NCBI GenBank assembly: GCA_964036155.1
Contig: OZ038423.1
Location: forward strand, 16,755,249-16,819,248
Source: Diploscapter coronatus
Lineage: Eukaryota; Nematoda; Chromadorea; Rhabditida; Rhabditidae
DNA: 64,000 nt
Direction: 5' to 3'
Shown here: positions 12,842 to 23,181 of the stretch, piece by piece
Layout of the letters: each line of letters begins with the position of its first letter
Numbering within the stretch: the first letter of the stretch is position 1
Notes under the pieces: model-generated
What the model was told of the DNA's origin: nothing
The model's input: the letters and a program-made list of their open reading frames with translations, nothing else
Databases searched by the model: none
Program-made: the position numbers and the translations under genes

Positions 12842-15800
12842 TCAGACTGAAATGGAATAAATTTCACTGTTGATTACGAAAAAAAACATGTGCATTTTCA
12901 TCTTCCAAAAGGAAGGAATGAATTTCGTATAATGTAGATCAGACAGTATTTGCAAAAAAAAATGTTTTAAGATACGAAATTTTTCATTACCCTCTTCGAT
13001 GGAGCCCTGTTCAGTGGGGTCCTCAGCCCCAGCGCTCTGCAGTTCACTCTCCTCCTCCTCGACCATTCTCCTTCTTCGTCCTCTGTCTCTTTCCCTCTCA
13101 TCTTCCGCTTCCAGAGCCTGAAAAATGATTTTGCATTATTCCTCCAATTTTATTTCCTAGATCAGTTATTCGGAATAAAGTTTGTATAATTTAGAAAGAA
13201 AAACCTTCATTAATAATGAATAATAAGTTGTGGATTTTTCTTCAGAAATTTTCGAGTCAATTCTTCAAAACTATGTTGAAAAATAAGAATTGAAGGAGTA
13301 GTAGTTTTACATACCCTCAAGTGGTGAACGGAGATAGTCTCGTTGTGGCGACTGGGAGAATCGATGAGAACGGTGTCGATCTGAGATTCATGTCCGATGA
13401 GGTAGGAGGACAGATCCTTCAACACGTACCCGAGGTTCTCCTCAAGCAGTCAACATAAAGAATGAAGTAAAAGTTTGAACAACTCAATCAATAAATATCC
13501 TGTTGTTCTACAAATATATCATGTATCAATTTAAATCTGGTGAAATACGGTGCAGACTGTTGAGTGTAGTGAGTTATGCAATATTGCAACATTTTGGCAG
13601 AATCAGATTACTCTAGACAAACAAATTAGCCGTGTAAATATGATGCATTTTCAAATTTCGGGAACCGGAAGTTGCCCAAAAATGACCGAAAACGACAATG
13701 GAATTTCCGCCCAACACTGATCCCAACTCAACTCGAATTCCTTGATAGTCCTCTCCAATTCCACTTTCTTCTTCTCCAACCCCTCTGCAGTTTCCTTCTC
13801 CTTCTTTGTAGCTTCAATCATATACTCTGAAAGAACGTTTTAATCTTCATTTTTATAAGAATTTCAAAAAGCGAAATATCAAACTTCAACTTGAATGATT
13901 AGAAAAATCTTTCATAAAACCATATTCAATACTCATGCATGCTGATGTTTTAAATTTGATACAATTAGCAATCTCTTCAAGTAGGGTCCTCAAGTAGATA
14001 TGCCAAATAGCATTTCGAAATAATTTTTCTTTTGTATAAATAGACAATCGGGGGATGTTAATGAGCTTCCGAGAAGAACAAATAACTAAAACAAATTCCT
14101 AACTGAAAAAATCGCAAAAATTAATCGCCCGAAATGAGCACGTTTTTGTAAACGAATTTATGCTTGTGTACGGCTATTTTGTCCTGATTTTTGCACAGGA
14201 CCATTTTATCAAGTTTATCGTCGAACTAGATGGCTATTTGAGACATATTGGGTTCTTAGGGTACTTCTTTCCTAAATTTTCTATTTCAAACTACCACGCT
14301 TCTACCAAAAACGCATTTTTCAAGGGGCGAAGCTTGGGGACTCGTCAAGCAGAAATTTATTATTATTTTTTTTTAATTCTTCGTTTATCATTAACATTGA
14401 ATACCTTTGTCTTCGAGCAGAAGGCGCTTCTCATCGATCAGCTTAGAGATTTCTTCCTCTATCGTTTCATTCGAAGAATTGCCACCAAGCTGAAATTCAG
14501 TTCGAATTTAAACCGTTTAAATTAGAAGAAATACGGTGGAGAGTTTCTGGAGAATTGCCGAAGTGGAAATGGGAAGCTGGCTAGCCTGTTGCAAGAAGGA
14601 GAAGTGACGATTGGCTGCAAATGAAAAATCATAAACTAATACAAGATTAATCATTTGATGGACAATTTACAAAGGAACAGAGAATCTGATTTATTTTAAG
14701 ATTATGAACCGATTTGAATAGAAATGATATTGTAAATGACCGATAGCTTGAGACGAAATAAAAGGAGCGTGTTCTTTCTCCCTCTTCTTCGAGCCTTCGA
14801 ATGCGTGCGCTGACGACATTTGTTCATTTAGCTATTTCTTTTTCGTTTTCCTTTGTTTTCTTCGAATTTAACGGAATTTTTGCAACAAGTACTTGGCAAT
14901 TACTTTCCTCTTTCGATAATGATAGAAGTTATCGATTAATCATCGATAATTGTCCTTAAAAACACGAAAAACAAAAAGAAATCGCTTAATGAACAAATGC
15001 TCGTTTTTATCTCGTCCCAAGTTTCCGGTAGTTTACAATAAATTAGCGTAAAGTGAATAGTAACTTTTCTAAAAATATGCTAGACAAACCATCATCGACG
15101 AACTGTGCCTCTCTGACTTTGTCCTTCTCTGCAACGGCCCTCAGCCTGTCCTTCAGCTGACAGCAATTCATAATCTTAATCAGTCCATCGATTTCCATCA
15201 TCTGTTGCTGGACTGAAACATTCCTCCCCTCCCTACTTGTAAGGATCGCCAGCCATAATCAGGAATTCATCGAAGCTGGATGAAAGACTACCCATTTTTG
15301 AGATCCCCATTGGGTCCTTCACCCATGCCCGATGAGAAAAAATTAGAAAAATTAGCATAAAGTTAATAAAAAATAAAATCGAACAAAAATCAATGCGACG
15401 CCTCGTATTTGCGGACAAGAAAAAGGGACGTATCTTGGTGGTCCTACCTATTTACAATAATTTTCAAGCTTGCCTGTATTGGAGCTGAGACTGATTTTGT
15501 TGAACATATTCGTCAAGCCTGCCAGAGTTCCACGGCCAGATTCCAATCTGAATGGAAAAGCCTCTTCTTCTGTGATTTATCATCTTCAGAAAGTTGAAAT
15601 TTAAAATCATTTTTAAAACTCGAAAAAGAAAACAAAACTCTATACAATTCACTTTCTAGCCATCTCTAAAAATAAATACGTAGATGGGCAAAATTTATGG
15701 GCAAGTTTTTCTAAAAATGTTAGCTGTCTTACGACTTATGGATGTTCTCGAGTTTGTTGTCGCCGTCGAGTTCAAATTCGCCCTCGACCTGCCCGTCCAC

Positions 15801-16682
15801 AGCAGCGATCGCCTGTTTGGCATTCACGATTCGACAACTCAACGACTTCATTGCTGCCCGCTGACAATAAACATTTTAATCAATTTATGCAAACTTCGTT
15901 CTGAAAATTCGCCATAACAAAAAGCGGTGACGAGATACAATTATTTTTTTCCAGAATTCTAATTTTCTCACCAACTCCTCGATAGACATTGCGTGTCCAG
16001 GAGGCATCTGCTGACTGTTCACTGCTTCAAACTTTCTGAACTTTCGGTTCATTAAAAATGAGAAATTTGTCAGATACTTGATGGATTTTTACCATCTCAT
16101 AAAAACAATTGATGAAATGGAATAAAGATCGATTAAATATTTACTTTTTCACTTTTAAATTAGTTTCCCATAAAATTCACGCAAACACGAAGCTAAAATG
16201 GTTAGCAAGTATGAATTGATATACGTAATAAAGGAGTAAACAAATAGGCCGAAAATTCGCAATTTTTCTCATGTGATCACTTCCCGTAAAATCTTCTCAG
16301 TTGGAGATAGTCAGATGAATGTTGCATAAATTTCGAGTACTCACACAGATTTACCATCTAGAAAAGAATAAAAAGATAGATAATACCGATATCATGATGT
16401 TGAATAGGAAAATGATATGGATGTGCATGAAATCAGACATCAGAACAATGAAAACAAAGCATCAATAATATATGAATGATTGAATTTAAATGAATGGTAC
16501 ATTTTGAACTTCGAAAAGGATTTACGCATTTTTCATATGCTATCACAGGAAATGACGTAGAAACTAGTAAAATGCAAAGAATAAAAGTATTTGCATTAGA
16601 AAGAGCAAAAATCTCTTTAATCCATAAAGTAAAACTCACCGTTAGAGTTCAAGATGGGGACTTTCTTCCTGCTCTTATTCAT
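12842..16682 (-). CDS. Coiled-coil protein of unknown function, 335 residues
   Basis: Exons: 16640-16682, 16345-16357 (13-nt microexon), 15972-16035, 15733-15860, 15474-15547, 15090-15212, 14535-14614, 14405-14489, 13687-13826, 13315-13440, 12991-13117, 12842-12846, summing to 1008 nt. No domain is recognised. Residues ~60-180 look helical. Residues ~215-260 (EYMIEATKKEKETAEG, then LEKKKVELERTIKEFELSWD) form a clear heptad coiled coil. The C-terminus is acidic (RRRRMVEEEESELQS). It may be a scaffold or complex subunit, but that is guesswork. Intron 15213-15473 probably has a GC donor, although a GT alternative exists. The last coding exon would be just two bases plus TGA; if the preceding intron (144 nt, no stop) is kept, the protein gains 48 residues and stops at the same TGA. 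The start is the ATG following a TTTTCTCACAG acceptor. Confidence 0.68.
14045..14365. repeat. Dispersed intronic repeat, copy 1
   Basis: This stretch in an intron of the coiled-coil gene resembles 57090-57430 and, in its second half, 20570-20740. Shared blocks include AAATGAGCACGTTTT, a CTGATTTTTG...TTTATC block and an AAACGCATTTTTC...AGGG block. Divergence is high, so it is an old, probably non-autonomous element. Confidence 0.5.
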
Positions 16683-16737
16683 CACATTTCTATCAAAATG
16701 AATGAGTGTTGTAAGGAAATATTGGAATGAATTAATG

Positions 16738-16750
16738 CTGTGAGAAAACA
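16738..16750 (-). promoter_or_regulatory. Putative trans-splice acceptor in the 116-nt intercistronic gap
   Basis: The minus-strand sequence GTTTTCTCACAG lies between the stop of the upstream gene (16799) and the ATG at 16682. Position and spacing are those of a nematode operon acceptor (about 100 nt after the upstream 3' end). This is inferred from sequence only. Confidence 0.5.
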
Positions 16751-16798
16751 TACGTATCGATTTACGCGTCATGTTATTGTCATTGTCAGTTTGTCTGC

Positions 16799-19700
16799 CT
16801 ATGGATTGTCAATCTGAATGTGTCCATTATCATCGATGCGGACGTCCTGCAGCTGCATCAAAGTGCTCAGCTCCTTCTCGATCGAGTCATCGGCCAGCAA
16901 TTCGCTCACTTCTGGCAGGCCGAAATGCTCGTGCAGAGAGGAGAGCTGAATTCGGAGATTATTTGAAGACGAAACTGATCTTCTTTGGAGGCTTCTTAAA
17001 CTCGACTCAGGGACAAACACTTGAAAAACAGTCCCGACTAATGAAAACTTGGATGATTAAGAAGAGAGATAGGTATGGTAGGTGGTTATGATCTTGTAAT
17101 AACGAACACATCATAGTGTACATTTTGAGATAGGTGTATTGGAAACTGACTAACCGACTGGGGAGAATTGGTGAATCGAGCCAATTTGGCAGCGGAGACG
17201 AGCATTTGAACGTAGTGGCTGAAACTGAAGGCAGAACTGTTGGCTGTGAGGGGCACTGAGATCGAGTGCTGAAAACATAAGGAGAAATACTGGTTTGGAA
17301 TTGCTTTGAGTTCTCACCTCTCCATCGATAAGCTCGACTTGGCAGCCTTTGCGAATGAGCTGCAGATGCAGGTCGGAAGGCAGATGGCCGTTGAACAGCG
17401 ACACTTCGTTCGGGGTAAAAAGTACAGACAGCTTGCGGAGCGTACTTATCTGAATTCAATTTTAGATTAAAAATGTTCGTTTTGAGTTGCTCGAAACCCG
17501 CGAGCAACGTTCATAACAATGAGAATTTTAAATTTCGCAGATCCTTGTTTTTCACATAAAATTCCGAAGAAGAAGATGAAGTTGTGATCTTTATGGGATT
17601 ATTTTATCAAAAATTGCAAAAAAAAAAAATCTCACCAGAATTCCAGAGCTATTCATCCAGACCTGCAGAAGATAGGAAGAACTGATGATGAACTTCACGA
17701 TCAGAGACAGCTTCGCGGGGTCGCACTGAAATGAAAAAGGTATAATTTGAAAAATGAGAAGAAAGAATGGCTTACGATGAAGGTGTGCTGTTCAGGCTCT
17801 TGGACAGGCGACAACTTCCTCACGGTCACTTCATCCAGATCTTCGTCCCTGGAAAAGGTCGATTGATAAATTCGACTGTCAGGGAGAATGTCTATCTGAA
17901 ACGACCCTCTCGACCCCTCTGAACGTTTTTTTCTGGAAAACCTCTCAGATTACGAATGTTATACGTATAATTGTTAGAATTCTGAAAGGGCTTTTCTAGA
18001 AAAAAAAGTTAAGAAGGCTCGAGAGGGTCTTTTAAGGGTTGTGCTTCTCCCTAACTACCATTCTTTCTTTACAATAGTGAAGTACTTTACTTCCAAACGT
18101 TATTTCCCTTTCCTGATTTGGGAGAAAAGTATTCGTAGTCATATAAACTTTAAGTAAAAATATTCACATACGTGGAAGAAGAGTAAGCAGGATACTGGTC
18201 GAGTCCGACGATGCTGGGCGTGTCGACTCTGACCTGCTTTCTTCGAGAAGGACTGTCCGGATTAACGTGAGTTCGGACGGTGGATTCCTTATCGAACATG
18301 GAGTCGTCCAACAGCAGAGCTGGCTGACTCCTTCTTTTCGACTCGTTGCCATCGCCTGTGGCCGTAGTGTTCGTGCTGCTCGAGCAGCAACTTTCTCTGC
18401 GAATCTAGAGAAAAGAATAAGATTTGTCAAAGATGAATCATCTATCATTCCCTTAAAACTGCGATCCAGAAAACTGTTCATTGTATTTCGATGTCCAAAA
18501 ATGAAATGGGGTTAACTGAAAAAGAGAATACAAGGTGTTTATTCAAGAAAAAGTTGTAAAAATATGAATGAACACCCTGTATATCTTCCGGTTCATCTTT
18601 TCTTATTCTAAAGTTTCTGGAAGAAATGTATCGACTAACCACTTCGATGGCAGGTGGCTGTATTCTGGCGTGTGGATTGACGAGCGAAGTGAAGAACGTG
18701 TTCTGGAATGCATATCTCGCGAACTGCGCAACTGAGTAGTGCACTAACCTCCCCATATCGAGCTCTGTGCTGCTCTTCGGCGATCATTCTCCTGTGTCCC
18801 TCCATCCTCATATGTTCCAATGCCCGTTTCTGCATGCCCTTCCTCTCCTCCCTTCTCCTCTCCTTCTCCATCTGCACTCTTCTCCATTCCTCCTTCTGCT
18901 CTTCCGTCATTTTCTCTTCTTCATCCGAGTACAGATTGTCACCGTCCGAGTCTGACAGATCGTCCACGTCCAAGTACTGAAATTTTGGCATGATCTTTGA
19001 ATATTGCGAGAAAAGCTGAACTTCTGATGCTTGCAATTTTCATTGTATTTCGAAAGTGAACTAATGATAAACTGCTAAAATTAGTTATCTACTCATCGAT
19101 TGAATATCCACTATATTTTCAACAACAAAAAACTCGAATAAAGAATAATTTGTGAAACAAGGATCCAAATTTATCCGAGTATCCCACATTGTTGGCCCTT
19201 CTTGCAACCGGACTCGATGGCCTGCCCCTGTGATTCCCGCCTGAACTTCCATGCAACAAGTCCTCGTTTCCGTTTGTACCACCTCTCCCCACTGTGTAAG
19301 CTTCGTCGTCTACTTCCAAATCAAACAGCTGGCATTGCAGGATTTCTTCGCTCGAATAGGCTGAAGAATGAATGTTCAGCAAGGATACTGGCTATATGCT
19401 AAGAATTTAATGACAATGCCGTTTCCATCGCACTGCACTACTATCAGCACACCTGATATTTAGTGAAAGTTTACTGTGCGACCATCGGACTATATGACAA
19501 GAAAGAATGGAGTTTGAAGGTCGAAAGATTGCATAAAAATTTTGAAATTCATTCATCAATCTCCCCGGATTTTTCTGATGAAAAAATTAGGCGCTATTTT
19601 TCCTATCTCTTACGAAGATAATCAAGAAACCTTGGTCAAATTGAGAAATTCAAATGTATACCTAGAAAACTGGATAAACATTGCGAAAGCTTACGCGGTT

Positions 19701-22018
19701 GCTTGGAATTTTTGGGTATATAGAGATGGAGAATTTCCCTCTTCGGATCGTTGATATGGCGAATGGGATTGAAGAGAGGCACGTTGTCGAGCACGCGCAC
19801 GATAGAAGAGCGAGTACCGTATTTCTTCACCATCTGGAATGACAGAAATTTGGCTGATTTAAGGTGAAAAAGAGTTGTGAAAGATGTCCCTCTATTAGAA
19901 CGCTGATAAATCTATTAATTTGTCATATTTTCTTAAACCTATGCTTAGCGCATCCATGTGCCCCTCAAATCTTTCCCTCCTTAGAAACGTGCTCTAACAC
20001 TAAATGTTGATGGTTTTTTCTTCCATTATTTCACTGTGAGAAGAAAAAGACGAGTTGCTACAACTTAACATTGGAAACTTTTTCTAAAATGAATGATTAT
20101 ATCTATCGCATGCAATCCGAAAATCTAAGGCTATGTTGTTTAAATGTGCCCATTTTGATACGAAGATTACTTTAATAAAATCTATCGGGCAAATTTTATG
20201 TCTATCTGTCATAAAAATGAGAATGAAGGATTCCAAACATTTCACTGGCCTCTTTGAATGTGAGCTTGTCGAATTCCAGAATAGCTGCATATTTGGTGTA
20301 GAGATCGCTGTTTTGGCCATTTTCTTTCTCCGCCACAATCGCTCTGTGCAGGTTATCGATCTTCTGATAGCTAACCTGACATTTCAAGGGATGAATCAAT
20401 TCGAAAAACTGTCAGACTAACCCCTGTCTCTTCGAACTCATCTGGTGGCACATTGTGAATGTTCTCGATCTTCTTGAACCTGAGGATCATTCGAATGATC
20501 AGGTCGTTCAGATAGTTGCAGAACTGAAAAGAGAAATCAGTGATAAAGGAAGGCTGAGTTTAAAAAATCTGAAAAACACTTTTGCTATTTTATCGAGTTA
20601 TCACTGATGACTTTGCCTAGGCCTTTTAAAACATTTTGAGTTTGAAAGGTACTTCCTTCCCAAATTGTTGGCTTCAAGCCATCACATTTCTATCACAAAC
20701 ACATTTCTGCAAGAGGGTGAAGCTTAGGAACGACTCTAAGTAAAATAATTAAAAATAAAGAAAATATCCTAAGAAGCTTCATAACTGTTCACACTTGATT
20801 TAGTTTATGCAACTGAACACATACATGCATGGACGCGCGTCGTTCATTTGGACTCATCAGTTTAAGCATCGTCCGCTTCTGCTTCTCGTTGAATCGTCGT
20901 CTGAATTATTTCTCGTGAAAGAAACAGAATCAATGACAAACTTGATCATTTGACAGTTGTATGCAGAGTGAAGCTGTCTGTAGAGCTCCTTGAGACGGGG
21001 AGTCGATTTGGCCTTGTACATGTACTCATTCTTTAAGAGCACCACCTCCACGATCTGCCCGAACATCGGATGCTTCAGCAGTCTTTCCTAAATTGAGAAA
21101 TCATCTTGCAAATCAATTCTGAAAATTCCTATTTGTAATACAGTATTTGAGGGATATTTCACTATTGATCTGGATGAGGTGTTCAGAACAGAATGTAATT
21201 TTTACCTTCTTTTTTAGATCGAAGTTCTCGTATTTGTGTTGGAGTATCTGGGCCATGTATTCGTAAGTGAGTCCCCACTGCGTAATTTTCGCCATTTCGG
21301 TGTTCAGCTGCTCGATCGGAGAGCCACCCATAAACTTCGACACGTCGCACAGCAGATTGCAGTGAACCAGCAGCTTCACGTCTTCCTGAAATTGGAATTT
21401 TTGAAAGTAGCAGAGATTTGAAAATTTTGTGAAATCAGCACACACTACAAAATTTAATGGGGAAGAAAATAACCACTCAATGCGTTTATTTGCTTCCACA
21501 TAAGAAAACAAGCAAAGATATATTGTGGGTCACTGGATGAAAATATTATTGAGCTTATGAAATTTAGAAGTTCTGATTAGCGACGTGAGAAAATTTCAAG
21601 TTACAAGTCTGCCCTGCTCACAAATTGTTTCCGCAAACCTTTGATTCAGATACTCAAAAGTGCATATCTCACCACGAGAGCATCCATGTTGAGTTGGCTC
21701 TGTGGAACGTTGTAGGGCTGCTCCTCAGGCCTGGCCACTCCAACCACTTCGCAGTAGCTGTCGTCATCCACCAGATCTGCCGGATTCACATTCTGCAATT
21801 CCCCTTCATTAGTTCCTCCCTTTCTTGATTGCCTGTCAGACTCACAATTCCCAGCTTCTGAAGCGCCTGTACCTCTGCGAGTGTCTCATTCCGACTGTCC
21901 GTCATTCCATCGCTCATATTCCGCGAAATCTGCAAAAATGTATGATTTTCTTGGAAATGGTTCTCACAAGTACTTGGTTGCTGGGAGGGTCAAGCCCGTT
22001 CGAATGGCTGCGCGACAT
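16799..22018 (-). CDS. Large protein of unknown function, first gene of the cluster
   Basis: Exons: 21968-22018, 21846-21929, 21673-21792, 21206-21385, 20942-21087, 20825-20900, 20422-20523, 20239-20375, 19695-19833, 19188-19360, 18749-18976, 18640-18702, 18172-18404, 17776-17848, 17636-17725, 17318-17449, 17155-17268, 16799-16945; about 760 residues. I do not recognise the family. Residues ~85-350 look like an all-helical domain (EDVKLLVHCNLL, ITQWGLTYEYMAQIL, NYLNDLIIRMILRFKKI). A Gly/Ser-rich linker follows, then an acidic patch (DLSDSDGDNLYSDEEE) and a long Glu/Arg single helix (18749-18976), a basic low-complexity stretch, and a C-terminal globular part (LQLIRKGCQVELIDGE, SHYVQMLVSAAKLARF). 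The phase between exons 20239-20375 and 19695-19833 does not match, so one short exon (length 1 mod 3) is missing. The start follows an ACTCTCTTCAG acceptor by 5 nt. Confidence 0.7.
17881..18052. mobile_element. Fold-back (MITE-like) element in an intron
   Basis: Two arms of about 75 nt are inverted copies: they begin AGGGAGAA at 17881 and end TTCTCCCT at 18052, share GACCCTCTCG at 17903 and its complement near 18021-18030, and meet around the palindrome TTATACGTATAA at 17959-17970. It lies inside the intron between exons 18172-18404 and 17776-17848. There is no coding capacity, so a non-autonomous transposon relic is the best reading. Confidence 0.65.
18529..18581. mobile_element. Minimal TA-flanked inverted repeat
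   Basis: A 49-bp unit (18531-18579) starts CAAGGTGTTTATTCA and ends TGAATGAACACCCTG, flanked by TA on both sides. It is almost only terminal repeats. The ends match the 525-bp element at 27934 and resemble the one at 61071, so it is likely a deleted member of a Tc1/mariner-type MITE family. Confidence 0.6.
20570..20740. repeat. Dispersed intronic repeat, copy 2 (partial)
   Basis: The intron segment contains TTATCACTGATGACT and a block ending AAGCTTAGGAACGACTC, which match the second halves of the copies at 14045 and 57090. Only part of the element is kept. Confidence 0.4.
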
Positions 22019-23181
22019 GATGGCTGAAGAGAGTAATTGAGAATGAGACGATTAGGGGACATCGTGACATAGAACATCGATGAGCAGTGATGAGGTTGTG
22101 AAGACGAATTGAGGAAAATTCGGATTTAGAAGGAAACGAATTCAATTGGCTTAGAAATGCTAACGGTAAAAGCTAATCCCGAATCGCGAGCACGGCAGTT
22201 CGTATTTGACGGCAATTCGTAAATGACGAGATGGAGTATTCTATAGTTTACGTAAAGGGACGAGAGTTAAGTGAGATGGTATGGAAAAAGATAGATCTCA
22301 TCATTTACGAATTACCCAACTTAAGTTACACTCAGAACAAACAAAATATCTAAAAAAAAAATTAATTAATTTTAGATTTAAAAAATCAAGAAAAATAAAG
22401 ACAGCTTCAGGGACAAAAAGAAAACGAGAGCGAAAAAAGAGAAATGAAAAGATAAAAACGAAAGACACTGCAAAATTCTGCAAGTGGTTTCTATTTTTCA
22501 TGATGATTTTCATCCGTTTTTCTATCCGGATTTTTTATTTTTTCTTATTTTAACCCTAAATTTGTCGATTTTCTGCACAAGTACGGCTCCATGGCATTAC
22601 TTATTTCAAGTAGTTGAACTTGAATATATCTTCCTCAATCGCTGTGAAATTATTTCTCTAATTTTTCAAATGTTTGTCGCTTTATTCTCGTTTTTCTACT
22701 TTTTATTGGCCAGAGGGATGAATGTTTTGACGTGAGAATCACTTGTTCCTTCCTCTCTCTCTACCCCATGGCATTCTCTTTTTAGTTTGCAATCCAACTC
22801 ATTGCGTTCTGCTGCTTTTATTTACTTTTTCGCTTTTGAATTTTCTCGTGAAATCGCCTTATTCTATGGCTGGGTCGCATGTGCTGGACTCTACACAATC
22901 ATCACCCCATTCCCATTCTCTCCGCTCAATTTGTCACTTATTGATTTGTTCAGTGAAACTGTTAAATTCTCCCGATTCTTGATCAAACTTGTACATTTCA
23001 AGCCCGCGAGTGTCGGCCTAAACGAGAAATAGTATGTCTTTTTGAGGGACAGAAAAAGGGTATGCTCTTTTCCTCTCCCTCTCTCGATAGAACACGCTAT
23101 TTCGTCCATCCGGGCACCCGCGGGTTTGAAAATTCCCAAGTCTGATCTTGATTACCTCCTACTTGCAGTCGAATCACTGCA
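22019..23181. promoter_or_regulatory. Divergent promoter region: cluster (-) / transaldolase (+)
   Basis: 1163 bases between two outward-facing starts. It holds a trans-splice-type acceptor for the minus gene at 22024-22025, an inverted repeat at 22214-22313, a purine-rich tract near 22380-22470, and CT-rich runs near 22740 and 23060-23090. Open frames here are low-complexity and I support none as a gene. Confidence 0.5.
22214..22313. repeat. Inverted repeat in the divergent promoter region
   Basis: The 19-nt arm AATTCGTAAATGACGAGAT at 22214-22232 recurs inverted with one change at 22295-22313 (AATTCGTAAATGATGAGAT), leaving a loop of about 62 nt. It could be a fold-back relic or a regulatory dyad. 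Confidence 0.6.

Noticed and set aside
15233..15418. Minus-strand frame containing KMGSLSSSFDEFLIMAGDPYK as a possible exon of the coiled-coil gene
   Set aside because: No acceptor gives this frame in the phase needed; skipping it joins the neighbouring exons correctly.
22281..22553. Lys/Arg-rich plus-strand frame
   Set aside because: It is a low-complexity translation of a purine-rich intergenic tract.
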